DNA of 52,378 nucleotides from Clostridia bacterium (lineage in GTDB: Bacteria > Bacillota > Clostridia > Oscillospirales > Acutalibacteraceae), in contig JAFSYP010000056.1 in assembly GCA_017449935.1 (NCBI GenBank), positions 1 through 52,378 of the forward strand, in the 5' to 3' direction. The notes under the pieces are model-generated. The model saw only the letters and a list, made by a program, of their open reading frames with translations. It did not search any database and was not told where the DNA came from. Numbering within the stretch: the stretch's first letter is position 1; the number at the start of each line of letters is the position of its first letter. This document shows positions 23,363 through 31,609 of the stretch, in pieces. The position numbers and the translations under genes are program-made.

Positions 23363-23821
23363 TTAAATCCCGTACTTCCCGCGGATTTCCGCGAGCAGCG
23401 CCGTGCAGCCCTGTTTGACGTCGTCGAACGTCGCGTCGAAATCGCCGGTATACCACGGATCGGCGACGTCCCTGTCCGGCAGGAGCATCCGCGCCTTCTC
23501 CGCGTCCGCGCCGCAGAGCCGCCGCAGCAGCGTGCGGTTGGAGGCGTCCATGATCAGCACATAGTCGAAGTCGCGCAGATCCTGCGCCGTCACCTGCCGC
23601 GCGGCGCGTTTGGTGAACGGTACGCCCTTCTCCGTCAGCTTCTTGCGCGCAGGGGGATACATGTCGTTGCCGATCTCCTCTCTGCTGACCGCCGCCGAAG
23701 CCGTTTCGATCCGGTCGGCAAGGCCTGCCCGGCGCACTGCTTCGCGCATCACAAATTCCGCCATCGGACTGCGGCAGATGTTGCCGTGACAGAGAAAGAG
23801 GACGCGGATCCTGTCGTGCAT
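23363..23821 (-). CDS. Low-molecular-weight protein-tyrosine phosphatase
   Basis: A 152-residue phosphatase. The active-site loop CHGNICRS (Cys11, Arg17) matches the CX5RS signature and the acid is in DPWYTGDF. Such enzymes act on tyrosine-phosphorylated kinases and transferases of surface polysaccharide systems. It is last in a three-gene operon with an ATP-grasp ligase and a beta-propeller protein. An alternative ATG at 23851 would add ten residues and lies two bases past the preceding stop; I favour 23821 from family alignment. Confidence 0.9.
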   Translation of the reverse strand: MHDRIRVLFLCHGNICRSPMAEFVMREAVRRAGLADRIETASAAVSREEIGNDMYPPARKKLTEKGVPFTKRAARQVTAQDLRDFDYVLIMDASNRTLLRRLCGADAEKARMLLPDRDVADPWYTGDFDATFDDVKQGCTALLAEIRGKYGI

Positions 23822-23853
23822 CTTCTCCCCGCTTTCCTTTCGCGCGCGCATAT

Positions 23854-24765
23854 TCAGCGCCCCCGATGCAGAAGCATCCCGGCGACGATACGGAATTTCT
23901 GCACGGTGCTCTTCAGAGAGAACGTACAGAGCTTAAAATCGATCACATCCAGGTCGTCCAGGCGGTTATAGGTGTGGATCCCGGCTTTTCCGCGCAGGGG
24001 CTGCGCCGTCCGCACGTCCCGCGGCGCAAGGCGCAGCGTCTGCCGCTCCGTATACTGCTGCGGCGAACAGGACAGGATCTGCGAAAACACCAGCGCTCTG
24101 CCGTAATCCGCGCGGCTGCAGTCCTGCGCGACGCGATACGTTTTGCCGCCGGACGGCAGCACCTTGCCCGCCATGCGGGAAACGCGGTAATCCTTTGAAA
24201 CGCTCCTGCCCGCCCGCGCCTTCCACAGACCGCCTTCCGGCCGCAGCGCAAACAGAAACAGCTCGTTGCCGTACATGTCGTCCGTTCCTTTGGACGTAAA
24301 AAGATACGGCTCGCCCTCCCACTCAAACGGGACAGAATCCGAGAACGCGCCGTCCAGGACGACCGTTTCCCTGCGCCACGCGTCGGGGAACCGCTCGCAC
24401 GCAAATACCTGCACACAGCCTTCCGCGCAGCTTTCCGGCATCATATACAGCTTGCCGCCGCGTTCAAACAACAGCGGAAACGAAAGGTGCGAGCCGGTGT
24501 CAATGACCATCCGCGGATGCGTCCACGCGCCGTCCCTGTATTCGCTCATGCCGATGCCGGCATAGCCGGCGTCCTTCTTCATCATTTCCATGAACACATA
24601 GTACCGCCCGTCCCGCTTATACGGGAACGGATCGGCGTACCAATAGTCCTCGTCCGGCGCCAAGACCGAAAAGGGCGACCGGCGGTCTGTCAACAGATCC
24701 CGATCGCTGAATCGGACGGCAACGGCATATTCGGTTTTGGTAAACATGCGAAGCGGCGAAGCCAT
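23854..24765 (-). CDS. Glycosidase-like beta-propeller protein (GINT1 N-terminal-domain type)
   Basis: A 303-residue protein without a signal peptide that resembles the five-bladed propeller found at the N-terminus of glucosamine inositolphosphorylceramide transferase-like and formyltransferase-like proteins. Typical is the YWYADPFPYKRDGRYYVFME block at about residues 41-60 and the later GTDDMYGNELFLF. Repeated aromatic and DG-rich turns fit propeller blades. The role is not known; it may bind or modify a sugar. It starts 5 bases after the ATP-grasp gene and is followed directly by a phosphatase gene. Confidence 0.7.
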   Translation of the reverse strand: MASPLRMFTKTEYAVAVRFSDRDLLTDRRSPFSVLAPDEDYWYADPFPYKRDGRYYVFMEMMKKDAGYAGIGMSEYRDGAWTHPRMVIDTGSHLSFPLLFERGGKLYMMPESCAEGCVQVFACERFPDAWRRETVVLDGAFSDSVPFEWEGEPYLFTSKGTDDMYGNELFLFALRPEGGLWKARAGRSVSKDYRVSRMAGKVLPSGGKTYRVAQDCSRADYGRALVFSQILSCSPQQYTERQTLRLAPRDVRTAQPLRGKAGIHTYNRLDDLDVIDFKLCTFSLKSTVQKFRIVAGMLLHRGR

Positions 24766-24770
24766 AGCCG

Positions 24771-25934
24771 TTACCCCTTTCTGCTGTATAGTTTTGCCTC
24801 AATAAAGGGCTTGATCAGACGGACCGAAGAAAACAGCGGACGCATATCCCTGCGGTTGACGACCATATGCGCGTCCGCGGCGCGGAAATCACGCAGCCAC
24901 TGCGCCATAGAGATGTTGTGCGCGAAGACGTTGCTCAGGTCGATCCCCTCACAATGCACGAGCGTCTCCCGAATGCAGACCGGCGCGGCTTCCCGGCCGT
25001 TTTCCAGTAAATGCCACGTCGCCGGCACATTGAAGCCCGCCTTTGTAAATCCGTAGGATGGGGCGCCGTTGCGGTAATTGATCTCCAGAAAATACGCAGC
25101 CCCGTTCGTCACCTTCAACTCCAGATCGAACACGCCGGAAAACCCGACCTCCTCCAAAAAAGCGTCGAGCACGTCCGGGTCCAGATACGTCAGCTGCGGC
25201 ACGATCTTCGCAAAAGAGGTACTGCCGCGGTTCGTCGGGAACTCGCGCGTCTTGCGCAGCTCGCCGAAGACACATACCTTTCTGCCGGGCGTCTTGCATC
25301 CGCAGTATTCGACCATCATCGAATTGGCGCTGTCGACGAATTCCTGCATCAGGACCGAACGGTAGTGTGAAAACGCCGTCAAAGCGTCCGACAGATCCGC
25401 CTCGCTGTGCAGCACGCGGATATCCGCCTTCGCGCCCTCCGTGCCGCTGTTCGGCTTCAGGATGCAGGGAAACCCGATCTCCGATGCGGCCGCACGGATC
25501 GACGCGGCCGACGTGTCGTCCAACAGCTTGGTTTGCGGGACACGGAAACCGGCGCGGCGCGCCGTCTCGCACATCACGTCTTTGCGCAGGACATGCCGCA
25601 TCGGGGCGCCGAGCTGCGGCAGCACGACCTGATCGCAGATCTCCGCGCGGATCTCCTCGAGCATCGGCAGCTGATCGTCCGCGGTGGGAAAGACCGACGG
25701 CTTCCCGCCGAAACGCTTGACCGCATCCAATACAGCGTCCCGGACGGACGGAGCGTCCGACGCCTGATAGGCACGGAGCGTGTACTTGCTGTAAGACGCG
25801 TTGCTCCATGCCGACGTACAAATAAAAACGGACGGTATCCCCGCCTCGCCGAGACTGCGGATCACGCCGAGCGCATTGAAATGCGCGCACCCGAGTACGA
25901 TCGCATATCCCAACTCCGAAATCGTTGTTTTCAT
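24771..25934 (-). CDS. ATP-grasp domain ligase
   Basis: A 387-residue carboxylate-amine/thiol ligase of the ATP-grasp superfamily. It begins with a pre-ATP-grasp fold (YAIVLGCAHFNALGVIRSLG), followed by the ATP-binding segment FPCILKPNSGTEGAK and the metal-binding FDLELKVTNGAAYFLEINYR with NGA. The start at 25934 has GGGGG 5 bases upstream. The substrate cannot be predicted. It heads an operon with a propeller protein and a phosphatase, which suggests the modification of a cell-surface polymer or glycan. Confidence 0.85.
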   Translation of the reverse strand: MKTTISELGYAIVLGCAHFNALGVIRSLGEAGIPSVFICTSAWSNASYSKYTLRAYQASDAPSVRDAVLDAVKRFGGKPSVFPTADDQLPMLEEIRAEICDQVVLPQLGAPMRHVLRKDVMCETARRAGFRVPQTKLLDDTSAASIRAAASEIGFPCILKPNSGTEGAKADIRVLHSEADLSDALTAFSHYRSVLMQEFVDSANSMMVEYCGCKTPGRKVCVFGELRKTREFPTNRGSTSFAKIVPQLTYLDPDVLDAFLEEVGFSGVFDLELKVTNGAAYFLEINYRNGAPSYGFTKAGFNVPATWHLLENGREAAPVCIRETLVHCEGIDLSNVFAHNISMAQWLRDFRAADAHMVVNRRDMRPLFSSVRLIKPFIEAKLYSRKG

Positions 25935-25963
25935 ATAGACCCCCATCCGTAAATCTTAGGTTG

Positions 25964-25992
25964 AGTATACCATATAACCCTATCTCTGTCAA
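25964..25992 (-). promoter_or_regulatory. Sigma-A promoter of the ATP-grasp operon
   Basis: TTGACA (25987-25992) and TATACT (25964-25969), 17-base spacer, with an extended -10 TGG on the minus strand. The -35 abuts the tail of the upstream terminator. Confidence 0.85.
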
Positions 25993-26042
25993 GAAAAGCG
26001 CCGGTCTCTTCTCCCGTGCGAACGCGAGGAAGAACCGACGCT
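25993..26042 (-). terminator. Intrinsic terminator after the P-type ATPase gene
   Basis: Minus-strand stem of AGCG/CGCT, CGGT/ACCG and CTTC/GAAG blocks with small mismatches, followed by TTTTC. It ends one base before the next promoter. Confidence 0.7.
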
Positions 26043-26078
26043 GTCGTATCCTGTTTTCATGAATCATCACGGATTTCG

Positions 26079-27908
26079 TTATTTCATCCGCAGCGCGCGA
26101 AGGGCGTTGAGGATGGCGAGCACGCACACGCCGACGTCCGCGAACACGGCCAGCCACAGTCCCGTCAGTCCCAGCGCGCTCGTCGCCAGCACGCCGAGCT
26201 TGACGGCCAGCGCAAACGCGATATTCTCCCGCACGATGCGCATGGTCTTGCGCGCGATCGTCATCACCGTGCCGAGCTTTCCGATCTCGTCCGTGATCAG
26301 CACGACGTCCGCCGCCTCGATCGCGGCGTCGCTGCCCAGCGCGCCCATCGCGACGCCCACGTCCGCGCGCGCGAGCACGGGTGCGTCGTTGATGCCGTCG
26401 CCGACATATACGGTCTTGCCGCTCTGCGCGGAAATGATCTTTTCCAGCTGCGCGACCTTGTCGCCCGGCAGCAGCTCGGCATGGACCTCGTCGACGCCCA
26501 GCGCCCCTCCGACGGCGTTTGCCGCCGCTTTGCGATCGCCGGAAAGCATGACCGTTTGCAGTCCGTTTGCGCGCAGCGCGCGGATCGCTTCGGCCGCGCC
26601 CTTTTTGATGCGGTCCGAAACGGTGATGCACCCGGCATACTGTCCGTCCAGCGCCACATGGACGACCGTGCCTATATCGCTCTCCTGCGCGCACGGCACG
26701 CCGATCTCGCGCATGAGGACCTGATTGCCGCACAGCACCTGCCGGCCGCAGACCGTCGCGCCGACGCCCTTGCCCGCAAAGGCTTTGACGTCCGTGACGT
26801 CGCGTTCCGGCGGCAGATCGCCGCACGCGCTGCGCAGGGATACGGCGATCGGATGCGAAGAAAACTGCTCCGCGCCCGCGGCATAGCGCAGCAGCTGCTG
26901 CGAAGATATGCCGTGCGCTTCGACGTTGGTCACCTCGAATACGCCCTCGGTCAGCGTACCGGTCTTATCCAGTACGACCGCGGACGCGTCGGCCAGCGCT
27001 TCGAGATAGACGCTGCCCTTGACGAGCACGCCGTGCCGCGACGCGGCGCCGACGCCGCCGAAAAAGCTCAGCGGAACGGAGATCACCAGCGCGCACGGAC
27101 AGGAAACGACCAGGAAGTTCAGCGCGCGGTAGATCCACGGCTGAAAGGGTTCGTGCATCGCCAGAGGCGGCACGAGCGCAAGCAGCACGGCCGATAGGAC
27201 GACGGCCGGCGTATACCACGCGGCAAAACGGGTAATAAAGTTTTCGGAGCGCGATTTACGCGCGGCGGCGTTCTCGACCAGCTCCATGATCTTGCTGGCT
27301 GTCGATTCGGAAAACGCCTTTTCGACAAGGATCTCCAGCGTACCGTCCAGACAGATGCATCCGCTGTGGACCGCGTCGCCCGCGCCCGCCGCGCGCGGCA
27401 CCGGCTCGCCCGTCAGCGCGGAGGTGTCGATCTGCGCCGATCCCTCCCGCACCGTCCCGTCCAGCGGGATGCGTTCGCCCGGCGACACGAGCACGACGTC
27501 GCCGATCTGCACGTCCTCGGGATCGACGATCTCGCTGCCGTCCGGCGTCTTGCGCCGCGCGGTATCGGGGCAGATCTCCATCAGCTCCGAAATGGACCGC
27601 CGCGAGCGGTCGACCGCCATATGCTCGAACAGCTCGCCGATCTGATAAAACAGCATCACGGCGGCAGCCTCCGGGTACTCGCCCACGATGAACGCCCCGA
27701 CCGTCGCCAGCGCCATAAGGAAGTTTTCGTCGAATACCTTTCCGTGCGCGATGTTGCGCCCCGCCTTCCACAGCACGCGCCATCCGGTCAGAAGATACGA
27801 CGCGACGCATACGGCGAGCGCCGGGACGGTCTGCCCGATATGATGCAGAACGATCCCCGCCGCCAGCAATACGCCGGAAGCGCAGAGCAGCGCAATACGT
27901 TTTTTCAT
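26079..27908 (-). CDS. Heavy-metal translocating P1B-type ATPase (zinc/cadmium/lead type)
   Basis: ATP-driven metal exporter of the plasma membrane, 609 residues. The membrane metal site is CPC in VVSCPCALVISVPL, typical of ZntA/CadA or CopA classes. The TGEP phosphatase loop, DKTGT phosphorylation motif, SSHP and GDGINDAPVLARADVG are all intact. It lacks an N-terminal metal-binding domain; a separate HMA protein is encoded just upstream with a four-base overlap. The ArsR-like operator in front and the motifs favour zinc/cadmium over copper. Function in metal resistance is inferred. Confidence 0.92.
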   Translation of the reverse strand: MKKRIALLCASGVLLAAGIVLHHIGQTVPALAVCVASYLLTGWRVLWKAGRNIAHGKVFDENFLMALATVGAFIVGEYPEAAAVMLFYQIGELFEHMAVDRSRRSISELMEICPDTARRKTPDGSEIVDPEDVQIGDVVLVSPGERIPLDGTVREGSAQIDTSALTGEPVPRAAGAGDAVHSGCICLDGTLEILVEKAFSESTASKIMELVENAAARKSRSENFITRFAAWYTPAVVLSAVLLALVPPLAMHEPFQPWIYRALNFLVVSCPCALVISVPLSFFGGVGAASRHGVLVKGSVYLEALADASAVVLDKTGTLTEGVFEVTNVEAHGISSQQLLRYAAGAEQFSSHPIAVSLRSACGDLPPERDVTDVKAFAGKGVGATVCGRQVLCGNQVLMREIGVPCAQESDIGTVVHVALDGQYAGCITVSDRIKKGAAEAIRALRANGLQTVMLSGDRKAAANAVGGALGVDEVHAELLPGDKVAQLEKIISAQSGKTVYVGDGINDAPVLARADVGVAMGALGSDAAIEAADVVLITDEIGKLGTVMTIARKTMRIVRENIAFALAVKLGVLATSALGLTGLWLAVFADVGVCVLAILNALRALRMK

Positions 27909-28132
27909 TTTCGCGCCTCCCGGACCACAACGTCCGGCTCGATCTTGCGGACGATCCTGCGCACCTGCGCGTCGACCTCCGTGACAGCGTCTTCGCCCAC
28001 CTCTAAAATGAGCTTCGTCGTCAGGAAATTCACGTTCGCGCTCTGCACACCGTCAAGCGCCACGACCTTCTTTTCGATTTTGGCTGCGCAGTTCGCGCAG
28101 CAAAGCTCCTCCAGTATGTAAATCTTTTTCAT
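27905..28132 (-). CDS. Free-standing HMA metal-binding protein
   Basis: A 75-residue heavy-metal-associated domain. The ferredoxin-like fold is supported by MKKIYILEELCCANCAAKIE, in which CANC is the usual CxxC, followed by two further strands. It probably loads metal to the ATPase or binds it in the cytoplasm. GGAGG precedes the ATG at 28132; the longer open frame from 28174 crosses the operator. It overlaps the ATPase gene by four bases (ATGA), so the two are coupled. Confidence 0.9.
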   Translation of the reverse strand: MKKIYILEELCCANCAAKIEKKVVALDGVQSANVNFLTTKLILEVGEDAVTEVDAQVRRIVRKIEPDVVVREARK

Positions 28133-28154
28133 AAACGCACGCCTCCTTCGGTTT

Positions 28155-28178
28155 ACATATGAACATGTATTCATATGT
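28155..28178. promoter_or_regulatory. ArsR/SmtB-type operator at the metal-ATPase promoter
   Basis: Perfect 9-base arms ACATATGAA/TTCATATGT around CATGTA. It resembles the ATATGAA-6-TTCATAT sites of the SmtB/CzrA/CadC regulators and lies over the transcription start region. No ArsR-family gene is in the window. Confidence 0.75.
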
Positions 28179-28185
28179 TGAATTG

Positions 28186-28214
28186 ATTATAGTCTATCCG
28201 CCGCGATTTGTCAA
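28186..28214 (-). promoter_or_regulatory. Consensus promoter of the HMA/ATPase operon
   Basis: Exact TTGACA (28209-28214) and TATAAT (28186-28191) with a 17-base spacer on the minus strand. The operator starts 7 bases downstream of the -10 box. Confidence 0.88.
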
Positions 28215-28233
28215 TAGCTTTTTCAGTCTTTTC

Positions 28234-28262
28234 TTGCTTTTTTTCGGAAGGTATGCTACAAT
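28234..28262 (+). promoter_or_regulatory. Promoter of the glycosyltransferase gene
   Basis: TTGCTT (28234-28239) and TACAAT (28257-28262) with a 17-base spacer, 21 bases before the start codon. Confidence 0.65.
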
Positions 28263-28283
28263 CCATGCTGAGGAAGTGATAGT

Positions 28284-29222
28284 ATGCAAGGCTTATGCTC
28301 TGTGATCCTCCCTTCGTTCAACGAGGAGGCCATGATCGACCGCGCGTCGTATGCCGTGGGCAGCGTCCTGTATGACGCACGGATCCCCTACGAGCTGATC
28401 TTTGTCGACGACGGCTCCACGGATTCGACGTGGACGCGTATACAAGACGCCGCGACGGAAAATCCCGCGATCCGCGGCGTGAAGTTTTCCCGCAACTTCG
28501 GCAAGGAGGCCGCGATCCTCGCGGGCCTCGGCCAGGCGTCGGGCGACTGCTGCGTGGTGATCGACTGCGATATGCAGCATCCGCCGGAAAAGATCGTGGA
28601 AATGTACCGCCTGTGGCAGCAGGGGTATGAGGTCATTGAGGGACAGAAAACCAGCCGCGGTACGGAGAGCGGTCTGCACGCGTTCGCCGCGCACGCCTTT
28701 TATACGCTCCTGAGCGCCGCCGCCAAGACCGATATGGAAAACGCTTCCGACTTCAAGCTCCTCGACCGCAAGGCGGTGGACGTGCTGATCCGTATGCCGG
28801 AGCGCGGCGCGTTCTTCCGCGCGCTGTCCTCGTGGGTCGGCTTCAAGACCGCCGCCGTACAGTTCGACGTGCGCGAGCGCGAAGCGGGCGAATCGAAATG
28901 GTCGACGAAGTCGCTGATCCGTTACGCGCTCAGCAATATCTCGTCCTTCACCAACGCGCCGCTGCAGTTCGTGACGATCCTCGGCGCGCTGCTGCTGGGC
29001 GTCGATCTGATCTGGGCGATCGTTTCCCTGATCCGCCGGATCGCGGGGGCTCTGGTCGGCGTCGGTACGGGGATCGGTCTGCTGCTGATGCTCATCGGCG
29101 GCAGCTGTATGCTCGCGCTGGGCGTGATCGGGTTTTATATCGGCAAGATCTATGACGAGATCAGACGCCGGCCGCGCTATATCATCGCCGAGCTCTGCGG
29201 CCGGACAGACGGAGAGGATTGA
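28284..29222 (+). CDS. Glycosyltransferase family 2 (bactoprenol glycosyl transferase, GtrB/DPM-like)
   Basis: A 312-residue membrane-linked GT2 enzyme that probably moves a sugar from a nucleotide donor onto undecaprenyl phosphate. The core has SVILPSFNEE, ELIFVDDGSTDSTW and DCDMQHPP (the DxD-like motif), plus the ESKWSTKSLIRYALSNI stretch that is typical of the GtrB/DPM1-like group. Two C-terminal membrane helices follow (about residues 228-252 and 260-285). GAGGA lies upstream. It is coupled to the next gene, which may use the lipid-linked sugar. Confidence 0.9.
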   Translation: MQGLCSVILPSFNEEAMIDRASYAVGSVLYDARIPYELIFVDDGSTDSTWTRIQDAATENPAIRGVKFSRNFGKEAAILAGLGQASGDCCVVIDCDMQHPPEKIVEMYRLWQQGYEVIEGQKTSRGTESGLHAFAAHAFYTLLSAAAKTDMENASDFKLLDRKAVDVLIRMPERGAFFRALSSWVGFKTAAVQFDVREREAGESKWSTKSLIRYALSNISSFTNAPLQFVTILGALLLGVDLIWAIVSLIRRIAGALVGVGTGIGLLLMLIGGSCMLALGVIGFYIGKIYDEIRRRPRYIIAELCGRTDGED

Positions 29223-29223
29223 T

Positions 29224-30576
29224 ATGCAAACGGTCAAAACGCTGCCCGATCGTCTGAACGCGTCCAAAGCGCTGTTCGCGCTGCTGCTTCTGGGCGTTTT
29301 TGCGGTGATGCTCTGCGGGAATTTCCTGACAGATAAGTTCGCCGACGATTTCCTGTATATGTACAGCTTTGCGGACGGCACGCCGATACGCAGCTTTTCC
29401 GGCCTGCTCGATTCGATGCGCGCGCACTATCAGTCTATGAACGGACGCCTTGTCGCGCATTTTTTCGTACAGATCTTTGAGGCGCTGCCGAAACACGTGT
29501 TCGACGTCGTGAACGCGGGCATGTTCGTCGGCAGTCTGTCGCTGTGCTACCGGACGGTCAGCGTCGGCAAGAAGCGCAGCAGTTTTTTTCTCCTTTCGCT
29601 GTTTGCGGCGATCTGGGTTTTCATGCCGGCATTCGGCCAGGTCAATTTCTGGCTGGACGGCGCCTGCAACTATCTCTGGGCGCAAGTCGCCGCGCTGCTG
29701 TTTTTCCTGCCGTATGCGCGGTTTCTTCTGGAACAGCCGACTTTTCTGGAAAAGGGGCTTTCGCCGCGGCTGATCCTGTTCGCGCTGTTCGCCGTTCCGG
29801 CCGGCGCGTATTCGGAGAACCTCTCCGGCGCCGCGCTCTTTATGGCGATCCTGTGTCTGCTCGCGTCGCGCCGCATCCAAAAACGCAGCGTCCCGCTTTG
29901 GGCCGGTCTGCCCGTCCTGACGGGCATGGTCGGCTATGCCTGCATGATCTTTTCACCCGGCGAACGGCAAAACAAAAACGCCGGCTTTTCGGCGCTTCGG
30001 CTGCTGTATCAGACAGAGAAGGTGTTCGACCGCTTCCATGTGATCCGGGCGATCGTGATCGCGCTGGTGATCCTGTTCTTTTTAGCCTCGGCGCTGCGCA
30101 TCGAAAAACGGCGGATGCTCCTGTCGATCATCCTGACGTGCGGCGGCGGCGGCGCGGGGCTGATCTTTGCGCTGGCGCGCTTTTACCCCTTCCGCTCGCT
30201 GGCGGGCTGTATGCTGCTGCTGACGCTCGCGTGCTGCGTGCTGCTGCGCGAGCTTCTGGAGATCGACCGCACGCGCCGCGCCGCGCTGTGCCTGATGACG
30301 CTGCTGTGTCTGTCCGTCTGTTATCGCGTTCCGCACGGCATGAAGGATATTTATCTGACGCATACGGCCGTCGCGGAGAACCGGGAAACGATCCTGCGGG
30401 AAAAGGCGGCCGGGAATCTGCGCGTCACCGTACCGATCCCCGTCCCCGAAACGAAATACAGCGCGGTGGAAGGGCTGATCTATCTTTCCGACACAGACGA
30501 TACGCTGCTGTCGAACGCTTTCATGGCGAAATACTACGGCGTCGAGTCCATCCTCGGCACGACCGAAACGGACTGA
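29224..30576 (+). CDS. DUF6056-like polytopic membrane protein (probable GT-C glycosyltransferase)
   Basis: A 450-residue protein with about ten membrane helices. The first outer loop has TDKFADDFLYMYSFADG and NGRLVAHFFVQ, which match the DUF6056/GtrC-like families and contain an Asp pair expected for a lipid-sugar-using transferase. It follows the GT2 gene by one base. Together they probably build a lipid-linked sugar and transfer it to a surface polymer. GGAG precedes the ATG at 29224. A strong terminator follows. Confidence 0.8.
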   Translation: MQTVKTLPDRLNASKALFALLLLGVFAVMLCGNFLTDKFADDFLYMYSFADGTPIRSFSGLLDSMRAHYQSMNGRLVAHFFVQIFEALPKHVFDVVNAGMFVGSLSLCYRTVSVGKKRSSFFLLSLFAAIWVFMPAFGQVNFWLDGACNYLWAQVAALLFFLPYARFLLEQPTFLEKGLSPRLILFALFAVPAGAYSENLSGAALFMAILCLLASRRIQKRSVPLWAGLPVLTGMVGYACMIFSPGERQNKNAGFSALRLLYQTEKVFDRFHVIRAIVIALVILFFLASALRIEKRRMLLSIILTCGGGGAGLIFALARFYPFRSLAGCMLLLTLACCVLLRELLEIDRTRRAALCLMTLLCLSVCYRVPHGMKDIYLTHTAVAENRETILREKAAGNLRVTVPIPVPETKYSAVEGLIYLSDTDDTLLSNAFMAKYYGVESILGTTETD

Positions 30577-30607
30577 TCCGCAGGATCGGCAAAATAAACA
30601 TCATCAA

Positions 30608-30642
30608 CCGGACGACCTTTCTTTGGGCCGTCCGGCTTTTTT
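30608..30642 (+). terminator. Intrinsic terminator after the glycosyltransferase pair
   Basis: CCGGACG/CGTCCGG stem followed by CTTTTTTG. The last T of the tail leads into the TTGACA of the next promoter. Confidence 0.88.
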
Positions 30643-30643
30643 G

Positions 30644-30672
30644 TTGACATTCCCAATACTTCGTGATATGAT
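30644..30672 (+). promoter_or_regulatory. Promoter of the PadR operon
   Basis: TTGACA (30644-30649) and TATGAT (30667-30672), 17-base spacer. An AATAC/GTATT inverted repeat with a 13-base gap (30655-30677) spans the -10 and may be the PadR operator. Confidence 0.8.
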
Positions 30673-30696
30673 GTATTACGCAAAAGGAGGTATTAG

Positions 30697-31017
30697 ATGG
30701 ATATACAGATGAAGCGCGGCCTGTTGGACGTCTGCGTGCTGGCCGCCATCAAAAACGAGGATTCCTACGGCTACAAGATCATCAAGGACCTGAAGCCCTG
30801 CATCGAGCTGTCCGAATCAACGCTGTACACCATCCTCAAGCGTCTGGAAAGCGCCGGGATGCTGACCGTCCGCACTGCGGAACACGGCGGCAGACTGCGC
30901 AAGTATTACCGCATCACCGACGCCGGACGCAGGCGCATCGAGGATTTCAAGGACGATTGGACGCAGATCCTTACGATCTACCGTTTCGTGACAAAGGAGG
31001 AAAACAGCTATGAATAA
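30697..31017 (+). CDS. PadR-family transcriptional regulator
   Basis: A 106-residue winged-helix regulator. The sequence ESTLYTILKRLESAGML contains the recognition helix, and ITDAGRRRIEDF is the wing/C-terminal pattern of PadR. In Firmicutes such small PadR proteins are followed by DUF1700 and DUF4097 genes, as here. It probably represses its own operon. GGAGG precedes the ATG and it overlaps the next gene by 8 bases. Confidence 0.93.
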   Translation: MDIQMKRGLLDVCVLAAIKNEDSYGYKIIKDLKPCIELSESTLYTILKRLESAGMLTVRTAEHGGRLRKYYRITDAGRRRIEDFKDDWTQILTIYRFVTKEENSYE

Positions 31018-31609
31018 ACAGGAGTTTCTGGACGAGCTGCGAAAAGGCTTGTCCTGCCTGCCGCCGGACGACGCGCAAGAACGTCTGGCGTTTTACGGGG
31101 AAATGATAGACGACCGGATAGAGGAAGGCCTGTCGGAGGCGGACGCCGTCGACGAAATCGGCTCTGTCGAGCGTATCGTTTCGCAGATCGTTTCGGAAGT
31201 CCCGCTGACGAAGCTGGTCAGGGAAAAGGTTCGCAGCAAATGTCGTCTGCGCGCATGGGAAATCGTGCTGCTGGCGTTGGGCTCTCCCCTGTGGCTCCCG
31301 CTTTTGCTCGCTTTTTTCGCCGTTGTCCTCTGCTTGTACATCACCGTATGGGCTGTCCTGATCTCTCTTTGGACCGTCATGGCGTCGCTCGGCGTTTGCG
31401 CGGCAGTCGGCGCCGCGGCGGCGGTGATGCAGGCGATCCGCGGCAGCGTGTACATAGGCGCAGAGCTGTTCGGCGTCAGCCTCGTGTCCGCCGGTCTATG
31501 CATCTTTCTGTTCTTCGGATGTAAAGCGGCGACGAAGGGCGTGCTGCACGGCACAAAAAAGATCGTTCTGAAAACCAAGTCCCGATTCGTCGGAAAGGAG
31601 GATGCATAA
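31010..31609 (+). CDS. DUF1700 family membrane protein
   Basis: A 199-residue protein with a cytoplasmic N-terminal helical domain (MNKQEFLDELRKGL, then FYGEMIDDRIEEGLSEADAV), and two or three membrane helices from residue 85 onward. The C-terminus is basic. DUF1700 proteins accompany PadR and DUF4097 in envelope-response operons and may be anti-regulator or membrane sensing parts. It overlaps padR by 8 bases and the next gene by one base. Confidence 0.88.
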   Translation: MNKQEFLDELRKGLSCLPPDDAQERLAFYGEMIDDRIEEGLSEADAVDEIGSVERIVSQIVSEVPLTKLVREKVRSKCRLRAWEIVLLALGSPLWLPLLLAFFAVVLCLYITVWAVLISLWTVMASLGVCAAVGAAAAVMQAIRGSVYIGAELFGVSLVSAGLCIFLFFGCKAATKGVLHGTKKIVLKTKSRFVGKEDA

